Origin: Pseudomonas alkylphenolica
Lineage (GTDB): Bacteria; Pseudomonadota; Gammaproteobacteria; Pseudomonadales; Pseudomonadaceae
Assembly: GCF_000746525.1 (NCBI RefSeq)
Contig: NZ_CP009048.1
Span: 4,901,501-4,965,500, forward strand
Length of the DNA stretch: 64,000 bases
Direction of reading: 5' to 3'
This document shows positions 26,631 through 35,636 of the stretch, in pieces. The first letter of the stretch is position 1. Each line of letters begins with the position of its first letter. Under the pieces are notes generated by a model. That model was not told the DNA's origin, made no database searches, and saw nothing but the letters and a program-made list of their open reading frames with translations. The translations under genes and the position numbers were made by a program.

Positions 26631-26746
26631 TGCATCAATCCTTGATTATTTTTGCATTGGACGCACCAGGCATAGATACACAGACTTGATTGCCCATGCA
26701 ACACAGCACCTTCAGAACAATAATTATCCGTACAAGGATTTACGCC

Positions 26747-28087
26747 ATGCCTTTGCCTCTTCGCCCGAGCATTCTTGCCCTTGCCTGTTTCAGTGCCCTC
26801 TCGGTACACGCTGCGCCAACCGACCTGAACACCCGCATCGACACCCTGGTAAAACAGGATGAAGGGCAGATGATCGAGCTGTTCAAACAGCTGCACCGCA
26901 ACCCGGAGCTGGCCTTCCAGGAGAAGGAAACCGCCGCGCTGGTGGCCAAGGCCCTGCAAGCGCAGGGTTTTGAGGTGAAGACGGCGATAGGTACCACTGG
27001 CGTGGTGGGTATCCTGCGCAACGGCCCGGGGCCGGTGGTGATGTACCGCGCCGACATGGATGCCCTGCCGATCAAAGAGGCCACCGGCCTGCCCTATCAG
27101 AGCAGCAAGGTCACACCCTGGCTCGGCAACCCCAGCCAGGCGGTGATGCATGCCTGCGGCCATGATGCGCATACCACCTGGTTGATCGAGGTGGCCAAGG
27201 TCATGAGCCAGCTCAAGGACCAATGGTCAGGCACACTGGTACTGGTCGCACAGCCGGCGGAGGAGATCCTTGAAGGCGCCACCGCCATGGTCAATAACGG
27301 CCTCTACGACTTTGCCCCCAAGCCTGACGTACTGCTGGCCGCGCATGTGTCGCCGGTCTACCCGGCGGACAGCGTCGGCCTGCGCGAAGGGCCGCGCCTG
27401 GCCGGCACCGACCAGATCGACGTCGAGCTGCCTGGCATCGGCGGGCACGGATCGACCCCGCATGTGACCAAGGACCCGGTGGTGATGGGAGCCATGGCGG
27501 TCATGGGCTACCAGACCATCATCAGCCGCATGGTCGATCAATCCAAACCTGCGGTACTCACCGTCGGCGCCTTTCAGGCCGGGGTCAATAACAACATCAT
27601 CCCGGTCAGTGCCACGCTCAAACTCAACCTGCGCTGGTACGACGCACAGGTTCGCGAGCGGATGATAGAAGGCATCAAATCGGTGACCAGCGGCGTGCTG
27701 GTGATGAACGACATGCCGGCCGATTACCAGGCCAAATACACCATGAAGGGCTATGCCACTCCGGTATTCAACGGCAAGGCGCAGACCGAGCTGGCCCAGG
27801 CGGCACTGGTGCAGCAGCTCGGTGCCGACAAGGTGCTGCCTGGCATGCCGCCACTGATGGGCTCGGAGGACTTCCATATGCTCGCCAGTCCTTACCCGGA
27901 TACCAAGGTGCTGTTCCTTGAGGTGGGTTCGGGCAAGCCCGACGTGTACAAGAATCTGGTCGAAAGGAAACAACTGCCAGAGGCGATGAACCACACGCCT
28001 GGCTTTGTCGTTGAGCTGCCCGCTATCACCACGGGGGCACGGGCGGTTACCGCGACATTGAGCGCATTCTTCAACAAGCCGCTCTGA
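26747..28087 (+). CDS. Secreted M20D amidohydrolase (hippurate hydrolase-like)
   Basis: A 446-residue metallo-amidohydrolase. The N-terminus MPLPLRPSILALACFSALSVHAAP is a signal peptide, so the enzyme is periplasmic. The di-metal site appears in YRADMDALP, HACGHDAHTTW and QPAEEILEGA, with a late PLMGSEDFHML motif, all typical of the IAA-amino acid/hippurate hydrolase subfamily. Dimerisation insert near residues 190-310. AAGG lies before ATG 26747. It probably releases amino acids from N-acyl conjugates and is controlled by the divergent LysR protein. Confidence 0.88.
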   Translation: MPLPLRPSILALACFSALSVHAAPTDLNTRIDTLVKQDEGQMIELFKQLHRNPELAFQEKETAALVAKALQAQGFEVKTAIGTTGVVGILRNGPGPVVMYRADMDALPIKEATGLPYQSSKVTPWLGNPSQAVMHACGHDAHTTWLIEVAKVMSQLKDQWSGTLVLVAQPAEEILEGATAMVNNGLYDFAPKPDVLLAAHVSPVYPADSVGLREGPRLAGTDQIDVELPGIGGHGSTPHVTKDPVVMGAMAVMGYQTIISRMVDQSKPAVLTVGAFQAGVNNNIIPVSATLKLNLRWYDAQVRERMIEGIKSVTSGVLVMNDMPADYQAKYTMKGYATPVFNGKAQTELAQAALVQQLGADKVLPGMPPLMGSEDFHMLASPYPDTKVLFLEVGSGKPDVYKNLVERKQLPEAMNHTPGFVVELPAITTGARAVTATLSAFFNKPL

Positions 28088-28100
28088 GGTCAGTCCCCCT

Positions 28101-28173
28101 TGTGGGAGCGGGCTTGCCCCGCGATTACGATCTGGCAGACAGACCGCAATCGCGGGGCAAGCCCGCTCCCACC
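28101..28173. repeat. REP element pair
   Basis: Two inverted REP units 14 bases after the M20 gene stop and 27 bases before the stop of the convergent chemoreceptor-like gene. Confidence 0.9.
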
Positions 28174-28199
28174 GAGAGTGTTCCCACCCGCTGCGGCTA

Positions 28200-29516
28200 T
28201 CAGCTACCCAACTTGCTGGAGAACTGCCCCACGGCATTGACCACTTTCTTCGCCCCGTCCTGGATTTCGACGATCACCGTGCCAGTCTGTCCGGCCAGGG
28301 TCAGGCCCTGTTCGGCCTGACGCTTGCTGCTGTCGATGATATCCACGGCGGCCTTGGCCAGTTGTTCGTTCTGCTGCACCACGCGGGCGATTTCCTCGGT
28401 GGCGGTGCTGGTGCGCGAGGCCAACTGGCGAACTTCGTCGGCAACCACGGCAAACCCACGGCCCTGCTCACCGGCACGAGCCGCTTCAATAGCGGCGTTC
28501 AGGGCCAGCAGGTTGGTCTGGCCGGCAATGTCGCTGATGGTCTTGATGATCGAACCAATCACCTGCGATTGCTTGTCCAGCGCCTCGATGCCGTTGGCCG
28601 CCTCCTGCATGGAAGTCTCCAGGCCGCGCATCACCTCCACAGTCTGGGTAACCACTGCGGTGGCGCTGCGTGCGCTGCTGTCGGTTTCCAGCGAAGTGCT
28701 GTAGGCAATATCCGCAGCCTCGGCCACGGCCATTTCCTGATTGACCTGATCGGTAATCACGGTGGCGAACTTGACCACTTTGTAGAGCACGTCATGGGCG
28801 TCGATGATCGGGTTGTAGGAGGCCTCCAGCCACACCACGCGACCATGGGCATCCACCCGTTTGAAGCGCGCGGCAACAAATTCCCCACGGCGCAGCTGGT
28901 CCCAGAACGCCTGGTAGGCCGGGGAGTTGTACTCCTCCGGATCGCAGAACAGACGGTGGTGCTTGCCGACCACCTGCTCCAGGCGATAACCCATGGTCTG
29001 CAGGAAGCGATCGTTGGCGGCCAGCACTTCGCCCTGCAGGTTGAACTCGATCACTGCGGTGGAACGCATCAGCGCCTTGATCAGGCTTTCATGTTCACGC
29101 GAGCTTTCGATGGTGCGGGTCAGGTCGCTGGAATGCAGGGTGAAGTATTTCAGACGCCCTTCGCTGCTCTTGACCGGCTGCAGAATCGAGCGCAGCCACG
29201 CCTCTTCGCCATTGCCACGGAGCAGTCGAAACGCCCCGTTGAGATGCTCACCACGGGTGATGGCAGTCTTCATGCGCTGGTAGAAATCCAGCTGTTTGAC
29301 GTGGACCGGAACGATCTCTTCGATATTGCGCCCGATCAGTTGATGGCTGCTGTACAGCATCTCCTTCTCGAAGTTGCTGTTGACCGATTCGACCCGCCCC
29401 TGGGGGTCAAGCTGCAATACCAGCATCTCGCTATCCAGGCTGCTCTTGACCTGCTCCATGGACAGCAGCTCTTCGCGCAGACGGAGGTTTTCTTGTTTCA
29501 GTTTGCTGTTGAACAT
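28200..29516 (-). CDS. Soluble PAS-PAS-MCP protein of the BdlA type
   Basis: A 438-residue protein with no membrane helix. Two PAS domains (about residues 25-135 and 145-260, the second with [21 protein letters not shown]) precede a shortened chemoreceptor signalling domain whose tip reads [21 protein letters not shown]; no HAMP is seen. The architecture and length match BdlA, which controls biofilm dispersal and c-di-GMP levels in P. aeruginosa. AGGAGAG precedes ATG 29516. Orthology to BdlA rather than an Aer-like receptor is probable but unproven. Confidence 0.8.
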   Translation of the reverse strand: MFNSKLKQENLRLREELLSMEQVKSSLDSEMLVLQLDPQGRVESVNSNFEKEMLYSSHQLIGRNIEEIVPVHVKQLDFYQRMKTAITRGEHLNGAFRLLRGNGEEAWLRSILQPVKSSEGRLKYFTLHSSDLTRTIESSREHESLIKALMRSTAVIEFNLQGEVLAANDRFLQTMGYRLEQVVGKHHRLFCDPEEYNSPAYQAFWDQLRRGEFVAARFKRVDAHGRVVWLEASYNPIIDAHDVLYKVVKFATVITDQVNQEMAVAEAADIAYSTSLETDSSARSATAVVTQTVEVMRGLETSMQEAANGIEALDKQSQVIGSIIKTISDIAGQTNLLALNAAIEAARAGEQGRGFAVVADEVRQLASRTSTATEEIARVVQQNEQLAKAAVDIIDSSKRQAEQGLTLAGQTGTVIVEIQDGAKKVVNAVGQFSSKLGS

Positions 29517-29630
29517 CAACGCTCTCCTGGAGCGGAATCAATCATTCGAATGCTTCTGCATCGGCTGATTGTCAGACATTCTTGAGTACATCCATGGGAA
29601 ATATTTTCATCCAGAGACGCCGTAAATCGG

Positions 29631-29663
29631 GCGTCACAAATCAGTCACGAATGCGTCACGGCA
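29631..29663 (+). promoter_or_regulatory. Pho box: three contiguous 11-bp repeats
   Basis: Three direct 11-mers follow one another without gaps: GCGTCACAAAT, CAGTCACGAAT and GCGTCACGGCA, each with the core GTCAC. PhoB boxes are arrays of 11-bp repeats with a TGTCA-like core and an AT-rich tail, and these fit closely. The array ends 31 bases before the glycosyltransferase start, as expected if PhoB replaces a -35 element and the leader is short. Confidence 0.7.
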
Positions 29664-29693
29664 GCGCAATCGCAGGCACTGAAACTGCTGTTC

Positions 29694-30911
29694 ATGAGCG
29701 CACCCACCCTGCATATCACGCTGATCAGCGATACCTTCCCACCGGAAATCAATGGCGTGGCCAATACCCTTGGCCGCTTGAGCGAAGGCTTGCTCCAGCG
29801 TGGCCATCGGGTCGAACTGGTGCGCCCGCGCCAGGCTGGCGATCCGTTGGGTGCCGGTAATCAATGGCAACTGCTGTGCCGCGGCTGGCCGTTGCCCGGT
29901 TATCCGGGATTGCAGTGGGGACAGGTGTCGATGCACAAGCTGATCCGCCGCTGGCGCCGGCAGCGCCCGGATGTGCTGTACATCGCCACCGAAGGGCCGT
30001 TGGGCTTGAGTGCGCTGCGGGCAGCACGCAGATTGGGCATTGCCGTGGTCAGCGGCTTTCACACCAACTTTCATCAGTACGCCAGCGACTACGGCTTCGG
30101 GCTGCTGACTCGGATGCTCACACATTACCTGCGCTGGTTTCATCGACGCACGCACACCACGCTGGTGCCCAGCGTCAGCCAGCGCCTTGAACTGCAACGG
30201 CGCGGGTTCGACAACCTGACACTGCTGGGCCACGGCGTTGACAGTCAACTGTTCAACCCGGGTAGACGAAGCCAGACGCTACGGGAACAGTGGGGGTTGG
30301 AAAATGATGATATCGCCCTGCTGCATGTCGGACGCCTGGCGCCGGAAAAGAACCTCGGTGTGCTCCAGCAATGCCTGCAGGCTGCACGACAAAATTATCC
30401 ACAGCGACGGATCAAGTTGATTGTGGTCGGCGACGGCCCACAGCGCAGCGCACTCCAGCAACAGTTACCTGGCGCCCTGTTCTGCGGTGCGCAACGGGGT
30501 GAAGCGTTGGCCGAACACTACGCCTCGGGAGACATTTTCCTGTTCCCCAGCCTGACCGAAACCTTCGGCAGTGTAGTGCTCGAAGCACTGGCCTCAGGGC
30601 TGGGCGTGGTGGCCTACGATCAAGCCGCCGCAGCCCAGCACATCCGCCACGGTCACAGCGGTGCGCTGGCCATGCCGGGTGACCAGGACGCGTTTATCGA
30701 CGCCTGCAACTGGCTGGTGGAAGACGCCGAAGCGCTGCGTCGGGTACGCCTGAATGCTCGTCAACACGCCAGCCGCCAAGGCTGGCCCGCGATTGTCGAG
30801 CAGTTCGAAAGCCACCTGCTGGATGCCTGCCGCCAGGGCCAGAGCAACATCGCGCGCCTGCCCCCGGCAGCCCTGACGATCAAACCAGAGTCGTCAACGC
30901 CTCGCGGCTGA
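29694..30911 (+). CDS. GT4-family glycosyltransferase, probably phosphate-starvation controlled
   Basis: A 405-residue GT-B glycosyltransferase. The N-terminal domain shows ISDTFPPEINGVANTLGRLSEGL, and the C-terminal nucleotide-sugar site shows LHVGRLAPEKNL and the E-x7-E motif in ETFGSVVLEALASG. It resembles GDP-mannose-dependent or diacylglycerol glycosyltransferases (MgtA/Agt-like). A Pho box stands directly upstream, so a role in replacing phospholipids with glycolipids under low phosphate is plausible. There is no strong ribosome site before ATG. Its last 32 bases overlap the convergent oxidoreductase gene. Confidence 0.82.
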   Translation: MSAPTLHITLISDTFPPEINGVANTLGRLSEGLLQRGHRVELVRPRQAGDPLGAGNQWQLLCRGWPLPGYPGLQWGQVSMHKLIRRWRRQRPDVLYIATEGPLGLSALRAARRLGIAVVSGFHTNFHQYASDYGFGLLTRMLTHYLRWFHRRTHTTLVPSVSQRLELQRRGFDNLTLLGHGVDSQLFNPGRRSQTLREQWGLENDDIALLHVGRLAPEKNLGVLQQCLQAARQNYPQRRIKLIVVGDGPQRSALQQQLPGALFCGAQRGEALAEHYASGDIFLFPSLTETFGSVVLEALASGLGVVAYDQAAAAQHIRHGHSGALAMPGDQDAFIDACNWLVEDAEALRRVRLNARQHASRQGWPAIVEQFESHLLDACRQGQSNIARLPPAALTIKPESSTPRG

Positions 30912-31983
30912 ACGGCAGGATGTCCTGTTCCCGGCCATCGCGAACCTTGGCCGCCCAATCCGCATCGACCAACAGCGCGCGGCCCACGGCCACCAGATCG
31001 AACTCATCATTGTTCAGGCGCGTCAGCAGGTTCTCCAGGCTGGCCGGCTGCGCCACCTTGTCGGTGGCAACCATGAACTGCAGGAACTCCCCGTCTAGGC
31101 CAACGCTACCGACGGTAATGGTCGGCTTGCCGGTGAGCTGGCGGGTCCAGCCGGCCAGGTTCAGTTCGGAGCCTTCGAACTCTGGCTCCCAGAAGCGTCG
31201 GGTGGAGCAATGGAAGATATCCACACCCGCTTCGGCCAGCGGCTGCAGGAACGCGCCCAGCGCCTCGGCGCTTTCCACCAGGCGAGCGCTGTAATCCTGC
31301 TGCTTCCACTGCGAGAAACGGAAGATGATCGGGAAATCCGGGCCGACGGCGGCGCGCACAGCCTGGATCAGCTCATTGGCAAAACGCGAGCGTCCGGCCA
31401 GATCGCCACCGTATTCGTCAGTACGCTGGTTGCTGGCCGCCCAGAAGAACTGATCGATCAGGTAACCGTGGGCGCCGTGGATCTCCACCCCATCCATACC
31501 GATGGCCTGAGCATCGCGGGCGGCCTGGGCGAAGGCTTCGATCACCTCACGAATATCGTCGCGGCTCATGCCGTGGACCGCCACCTGGCCATCCTTGACC
31601 TTCTCGCTGGGGCCATAGCCCGGCACGCTGGCGTCCGGCTCGGTACCCAGCCGGCGCACGCTGCCGACATGCCAGAGTTGCGGAACGATGCGTCCGCCTT
31701 CGGCATGCACGGCATCCACGACCTTTTTCCAGCCGGCCAAGGCGTCTTCGCCATGGAAGCGCGGTACGTTCGGATAGCCGTTGGCGGCCTTGTGATCGAC
31801 TGTGGTGCCTTCGGTGATGATCAGGCCGACACCTGCGGCGGCACGACGACGGTAGTACTCGACGACCTTGGCATGCGGTACACCGCCGGGGCAGAAGGTC
31901 CGGGTCATCGGTGCCATGACCACACGGCTTGGCAGCTCAAGGGTACCCAGTTGAAAAGGGGTGAACAGTGCGGTGGCGGACAT
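30880..31983 (-). CDS. NADH:flavin oxidoreductase, old yellow enzyme family
   Basis: A 367-residue TIM-barrel flavoprotein. LFTPFQLGTLELPSRVVMAPMTR begins the barrel, and GMDGVEIHGAHGYLIDQFFW with NQRTDEYGG is the family signature; VAVGRALLVDADWAAKV binds the FMN phosphate. OYE enzymes reduce alpha,beta-unsaturated carbonyls or nitro compounds; the physiological substrate is not evident. GGAG precedes ATG 31983. Confidence 0.9.
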   Translation of the reverse strand: MSATALFTPFQLGTLELPSRVVMAPMTRTFCPGGVPHAKVVEYYRRRAAAGVGLIITEGTTVDHKAANGYPNVPRFHGEDALAGWKKVVDAVHAEGGRIVPQLWHVGSVRRLGTEPDASVPGYGPSEKVKDGQVAVHGMSRDDIREVIEAFAQAARDAQAIGMDGVEIHGAHGYLIDQFFWAASNQRTDEYGGDLAGRSRFANELIQAVRAAVGPDFPIIFRFSQWKQQDYSARLVESAEALGAFLQPLAEAGVDIFHCSTRRFWEPEFEGSELNLAGWTRQLTGKPTITVGSVGLDGEFLQFMVATDKVAQPASLENLLTRLNNDEFDLVAVGRALLVDADWAAKVRDGREQDILPFSREALTTLV

Positions 31984-32071
31984 GCGGCGCTCCAGGGAAG
32001 TAGGAATGCGCCTGAGGATAGGGTGAGCCGTTAGCGTGGCCCAGTACTATTGATTTGAGTGATTTTACAGC

Positions 32072-32130
32072 ATCGCGGGGCAAGCCCGCTCCCACAGGGT
32101 CACCCTGTGGGAGCGGGCTTGCCCCGCGAT
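32072..32130. repeat. REP element pair (tail-to-tail, short spacer)
   Basis: Two inverted REP units with only about 8 bases between the GCTCCCACA and TGTGGGAGC arms, located 7 bases from the glutathione peroxidase stop. Confidence 0.9.
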
Positions 32131-32137
32131 AGATCCA

Positions 32138-32620
32138 TCAAGCCAACGCTTTTTCGATCGCCGTCACCACGGTCGAATCATCCGGCGCAGTACGTGGCGA
32201 GAAGCGCGCCAGCACCCGGCCATCCTTGCCGACCAGAAACTTCTCGAAGTTCCAGGTGATGTCGCCAGGAAACTCCGCGCCTTCCCCGGCCAGCAAGCGA
32301 TACAGCTGATGACGCTCGGCGCCATTGACCTCCAGCTTGCTACTGAGCGGGAAGCTCACACCGTAGTTCAGGCTGCAGAACTGCTGGATTTCATCTTCAG
32401 TGCCCGGCTCTTGCCCGGCAAACTGATTGCACGGCAGGCCCAGGACACTGAAACCTTTGCCTTTGTACTGCTGATACAGATTTTCCAGTGCCGCGTATTG
32501 CGGGGTCAGGCCACACTTGGAGGCGACATTGACCACCAGCACCACCTGGCCCTTGAACGGCGCCAGAGGCAACTCCTGGCCATTCAGCGCCTGCAACTTC
32601 AGGTCGTGAAATGCACTCAT
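32138..32620 (-). CDS. Glutathione peroxidase-like thiol peroxidase
   Basis: A 160-residue peroxidase reducing hydroperoxides. NVASKCGLTPQY holds the peroxidatic cysteine near residue 36, LGLPCNQFAGQEPG is the second signature, and ITWNFEKFLVGKDG supplies the Trp and Asn of the catalytic tetrad. Bacterial members often use thioredoxin rather than glutathione. ATG 32620 gives the usual length, with GAGGG upstream. Confidence 0.93.
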   Translation of the reverse strand: MSAFHDLKLQALNGQELPLAPFKGQVVLVVNVASKCGLTPQYAALENLYQQYKGKGFSVLGLPCNQFAGQEPGTEDEIQQFCSLNYGVSFPLSSKLEVNGAERHQLYRLLAGEGAEFPGDITWNFEKFLVGKDGRVLARFSPRTAPDDSTVVTAIEKALA

Positions 32621-32774
32621 GACGTATTCCCTCTCCAGATCCCGGTTGCCGCTGCGGGCTGCAATCAGTAACACCAGCCCATTAAAAAGGCGCCCTGCCA
32701 AGCCGTCCTCCCCTACTGGAATGCGACGGTCTTGCCCGGGCGCCTTCGCGACTTTCTGAGCTTAGCGCAGAAAA

Positions 32775-33260
32775 TCAGTGGTGATGGCCACCTTCGCCAT
32801 GGACGTGGCCATGGGCTACTTCTTCTTCGCTGGCGTCACGGATGTTGACAACCTTGACCTTGAAGTTCAGGCGCTGACCGGCCAGCGGGTGGTTACCGTC
32901 GACAGTCACGTCGTCGCCGTCCAGATCGCGGATGGTCACGATCTGCATCTGGCCATCAGGCGCGGAAGCGTGGAACTGCATGCCCACTTCCAGCTGATCG
33001 ACGCCTTCGAACATGCTGCGGTTCAGGGTGCTGACCAGTTCGGCCAGGTATTCGCCGTAAGCGTCTTCCGGCTCGATGGCAACTTCCAGCTCGTCGCCGG
33101 CAGATTTGCCTTCCAGGGCTTTTTCCAGGCCTGGAATGATGTTGCCTGCGCCATGCAGGTAGACCAGCGGAGCGCCGCCGGCGGAGCTGTCGATGACCTC
33201 ACCAGCGTCGTTGGTCAGGGTATAGTCGATGGAGACAGCCTTGTTGGCGGCGATCAGCAT
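32775..33260 (-). CDS. slyD: FKBP-type peptidyl-prolyl isomerase SlyD
   Basis: A 161-residue cytoplasmic prolyl isomerase/chaperone. The FKBP domain (residues 1-70 and 125-145) is interrupted by the IF chaperone domain, as in SlyD. The C-terminus HGHVHGEGGHHH is a short histidine-rich tail that can bind nickel or other metals. Start at ATG 33260 (MLIAANKAVSIDYTL); the upstream open frame runs through REP sequence and is not coding. Confidence 0.94.
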   Translation of the reverse strand: MLIAANKAVSIDYTLTNDAGEVIDSSAGGAPLVYLHGAGNIIPGLEKALEGKSAGDELEVAIEPEDAYGEYLAELVSTLNRSMFEGVDQLEVGMQFHASAPDGQMQIVTIRDLDGDDVTVDGNHPLAGQRLNFKVKVVNIRDASEEEVAHGHVHGEGGHHH

Positions 33261-33365
33261 GGGGCGAGACCTTTTGCATAAGAATGTAGAGCCCATAAGT
33301 GTAACCAACGCATCGCCTGAAAGCGAACGCAACCCGGACAAACGGGACTCTGCACCAGGCTGTCG

Positions 33366-33452
33366 GTGGGAGCGGGCTTGCTGTGGGAGCGGGCTTGTCC
33401 CGCGATTGCAATCTGTCAGACACATCCTGTCGCGGGGCAAGCCCGCTCCCAC
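33366..33452. repeat. REP cluster with a truncated third unit
   Basis: A partial REP (GTGGGAGCGGGCTTGC) is directly followed by a complete same-direction unit with a GTCCC variant, and then an inverted unit. The partial copy directly fused to a full copy looks like a small duplication or insertion event. Confidence 0.88.
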
Positions 33453-33537
33453 CGAAATTAGCCGCTACCGGCAGAGTGCCGATAGCGATACCCTTGGCAA
33501 TTGATTCTTTTTGCACAGCTCATTTCGAGAAGCTCGC

Positions 33538-35634
33538 ATGCAGACATTTTTCATCGCGCCGACCGACTTTGGTGTCGGCCTGACCTCCATCAGCCTGGGC
33601 CTGGTGCGCACCCTTGAGCGCGCCGGGCTGAAAGTCGGCTTCTTCAAGCCGATTGCCCAGCCGCACCCCGGCGATACCGGCCCCGAGCGCTCCACCGAGC
33701 TGATCGCCCGCACCCATGGCCTCAAGCCGCCCAAACCGTTGAGCCTGGCGCATGTCGAGCGCATGCTCGGCGATGGCCAGCTCGATGAGCTGCTCGAAGA
33801 AATCATCACCCTGTACCAGCAAGCGTGCATCGGCAAGGACGTGGTGGTCGTCGAAGGCATGGTCCCGACCCGTCACGCCAGCTATGCCGCCCGGGTCAAC
33901 CTGCACCTGGCCAAGAGCCTGGATGCCGAGGTGATCCTGGTGTCGGCCCCGGAAAACGAAGTGCTCACCGAGCTCTCCGGCCGGGTCGAGTTGCAGGCCC
34001 AGCTGTTCGGCGGCCCGAAAGACCCGAAAGTACTCGGTGTGATCCTCAACAAGGTGCGCACCGACGAGAGCATGAGCGTGTTCGCCGAACGCCTGAAAGA
34101 ACACTCACCATTGCTGCGCGGCGATGATTTCCGCCTGCTCGGCTGTATTCCTTATCAGGCCGACCTCAACGCCCCGCGTACTCGCGATGTGGCCGAGCTG
34201 CTCGGTGCCCAGGTACTCAACGCTGGTGATTACGAACAGCGGCGGATGAACAAGATCATCATCTGTGCCCGTACCGTGGCCAATACCGTGCCGCTGCTCA
34301 AGCCCGGCACCTTGGTGGTAACGCCGGGCGACCGCGACGACATCATCCTTGCCGTGAGTCTGGCGGCGATTAACGGCGTACCGTTGGCTGGGCTGCTGCT
34401 GACCAGCGACAGCAAGCCTGACCCGCGCATTCTCGAACTGTGCCAAGGCGCGCTGCTGGCCGGTTTGCCAATCCTGTCGGTGAGCACCGGTTCCTACGAC
34501 ACGGCTAACCAGTTGAACCAGCTGAACAAGGAAATTCCGGTGGATGACCGCGAACGCGCGGAAATCATTACCGACTTCGTCGCCAGCTACCTGGATGCCG
34601 ACTGGCTGCACCAGCGCTGCGGCACGCCGCGCGAGCTGCGCCTGTCGCCAGCCGTGTTCCGCTATCAGTTGATCCAGCGCGCCCAGCAAGCCAACAAGCG
34701 CATTGTCCTGCCTGAAGGCGCCGAGCCGATGACCGTGCAGGCCGCCGCCATCTGCCAGGCCCGCGGCATCGCCCGTTGTGTGCTACTGGCCAAGCCCGAC
34801 GACGTTCAGGCCGTGGCTCGCGCCCAGGGCATTACCTTGCCCGAAGGCCTGGAGATTCTTGATCCGGACCTGATCCGCGAACGCTATGTCGAGCCGATGG
34901 TCAGACTGCGCAAGAGCAAGAGCCTCAACGCCCCCATGGCCGAACAGCAACTGGAAGACCCGGTGGTGATCGGCACCATGATGCTGGCCCTGGATGAGGT
35001 CGATGGCCTGGTCTCCGGTCTGGTTCACTCCACTGCCAATACCATCCGCCCGGCCCTGCAGCTGATCAAGACCGCGCCGGGCTGCAGCCTGGTGTCGTCA
35101 GTATTCTTCATGCTGTTCCCCGAACAGGTACTGGTGTACGGCGACTGCGTGATGAACCCGCACCCTACCGCCAGCGAACTGGCGGAAATCGCCCTGCAAA
35201 GTGCCGACTCCGCCGAAGCCTTCGGCATCGCCCCACGGGTGGCGATGATCAGCTATTCCAGCGGCGACTCGGCCAGTGGCGAAGAGGTGGAGAAAGTCCG
35301 CGAAGCCACCCTGCTGGCCCAGGAAAGCCAACGCAGCCTGCAGATCGACGGCCCGTTGCAGTACGACACCGCCGCTAACCTGGAGATTGCCCGGGAACTG
35401 GCACCCAACAGCCAGGTGGCAGGGCGCGCGACCGTCTATGTCTTCCCCGACCTGAACACCGGCAACACCACCCACAAAGCGGTGCAACGCAGCGCTGATT
35501 GCGTGAGCCTCGGGCCGATGCTGCAAGGCCTGCGCAAACCGGTCAACGACCTGCCGCGCGGCGCCCAGGTCGACGACATCGTCTACACCATTGCCCTGAC
35601 CGCGATTCAGGCCAACCGCTCACTGGATAGCTGA
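33538..35634 (+). CDS. pta: Phosphate acetyltransferase (long form)
   Basis: Interconverts acetyl-CoA and acetyl phosphate. The 698-residue protein has an N-terminal BioD-like domain (PTDFGVGLTSISLGLVRTLE), a central DRTGG domain (about 215-330), and a C-terminal PTA_PTB catalytic domain from about 370 (IVLPEGAEPMTVQAAAICQARG, VVIGTMMLALDEVDGLVSG). ATG 33538 has GAGAAG upstream and is preferred to the in-frame TTG 27 bases earlier. No acetate kinase gene is within the window on this side. The acyltransferase starts 2 bases after its stop. Confidence 0.96.
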   Translation: MQTFFIAPTDFGVGLTSISLGLVRTLERAGLKVGFFKPIAQPHPGDTGPERSTELIARTHGLKPPKPLSLAHVERMLGDGQLDELLEEIITLYQQACIGKDVVVVEGMVPTRHASYAARVNLHLAKSLDAEVILVSAPENEVLTELSGRVELQAQLFGGPKDPKVLGVILNKVRTDESMSVFAERLKEHSPLLRGDDFRLLGCIPYQADLNAPRTRDVAELLGAQVLNAGDYEQRRMNKIIICARTVANTVPLLKPGTLVVTPGDRDDIILAVSLAAINGVPLAGLLLTSDSKPDPRILELCQGALLAGLPILSVSTGSYDTANQLNQLNKEIPVDDRERAEIITDFVASYLDADWLHQRCGTPRELRLSPAVFRYQLIQRAQQANKRIVLPEGAEPMTVQAAAICQARGIARCVLLAKPDDVQAVARAQGITLPEGLEILDPDLIRERYVEPMVRLRKSKSLNAPMAEQQLEDPVVIGTMMLALDEVDGLVSGLVHSTANTIRPALQLIKTAPGCSLVSSVFFMLFPEQVLVYGDCVMNPHPTASELAEIALQSADSAEAFGIAPRVAMISYSSGDSASGEEVEKVREATLLAQESQRSLQIDGPLQYDTAANLEIARELAPNSQVAGRATVYVFPDLNTGNTTHKAVQRSADCVSLGPMLQGLRKPVNDLPRGAQVDDIVYTIALTAIQANRSLDS

Positions 35635-35636
35635 AC

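Noticed and set aside
33261..33452. N-terminal extension of the slyD frame
   Set aside because: It translates REP sequence; the conserved SlyD start MLIAANK is at 33260.
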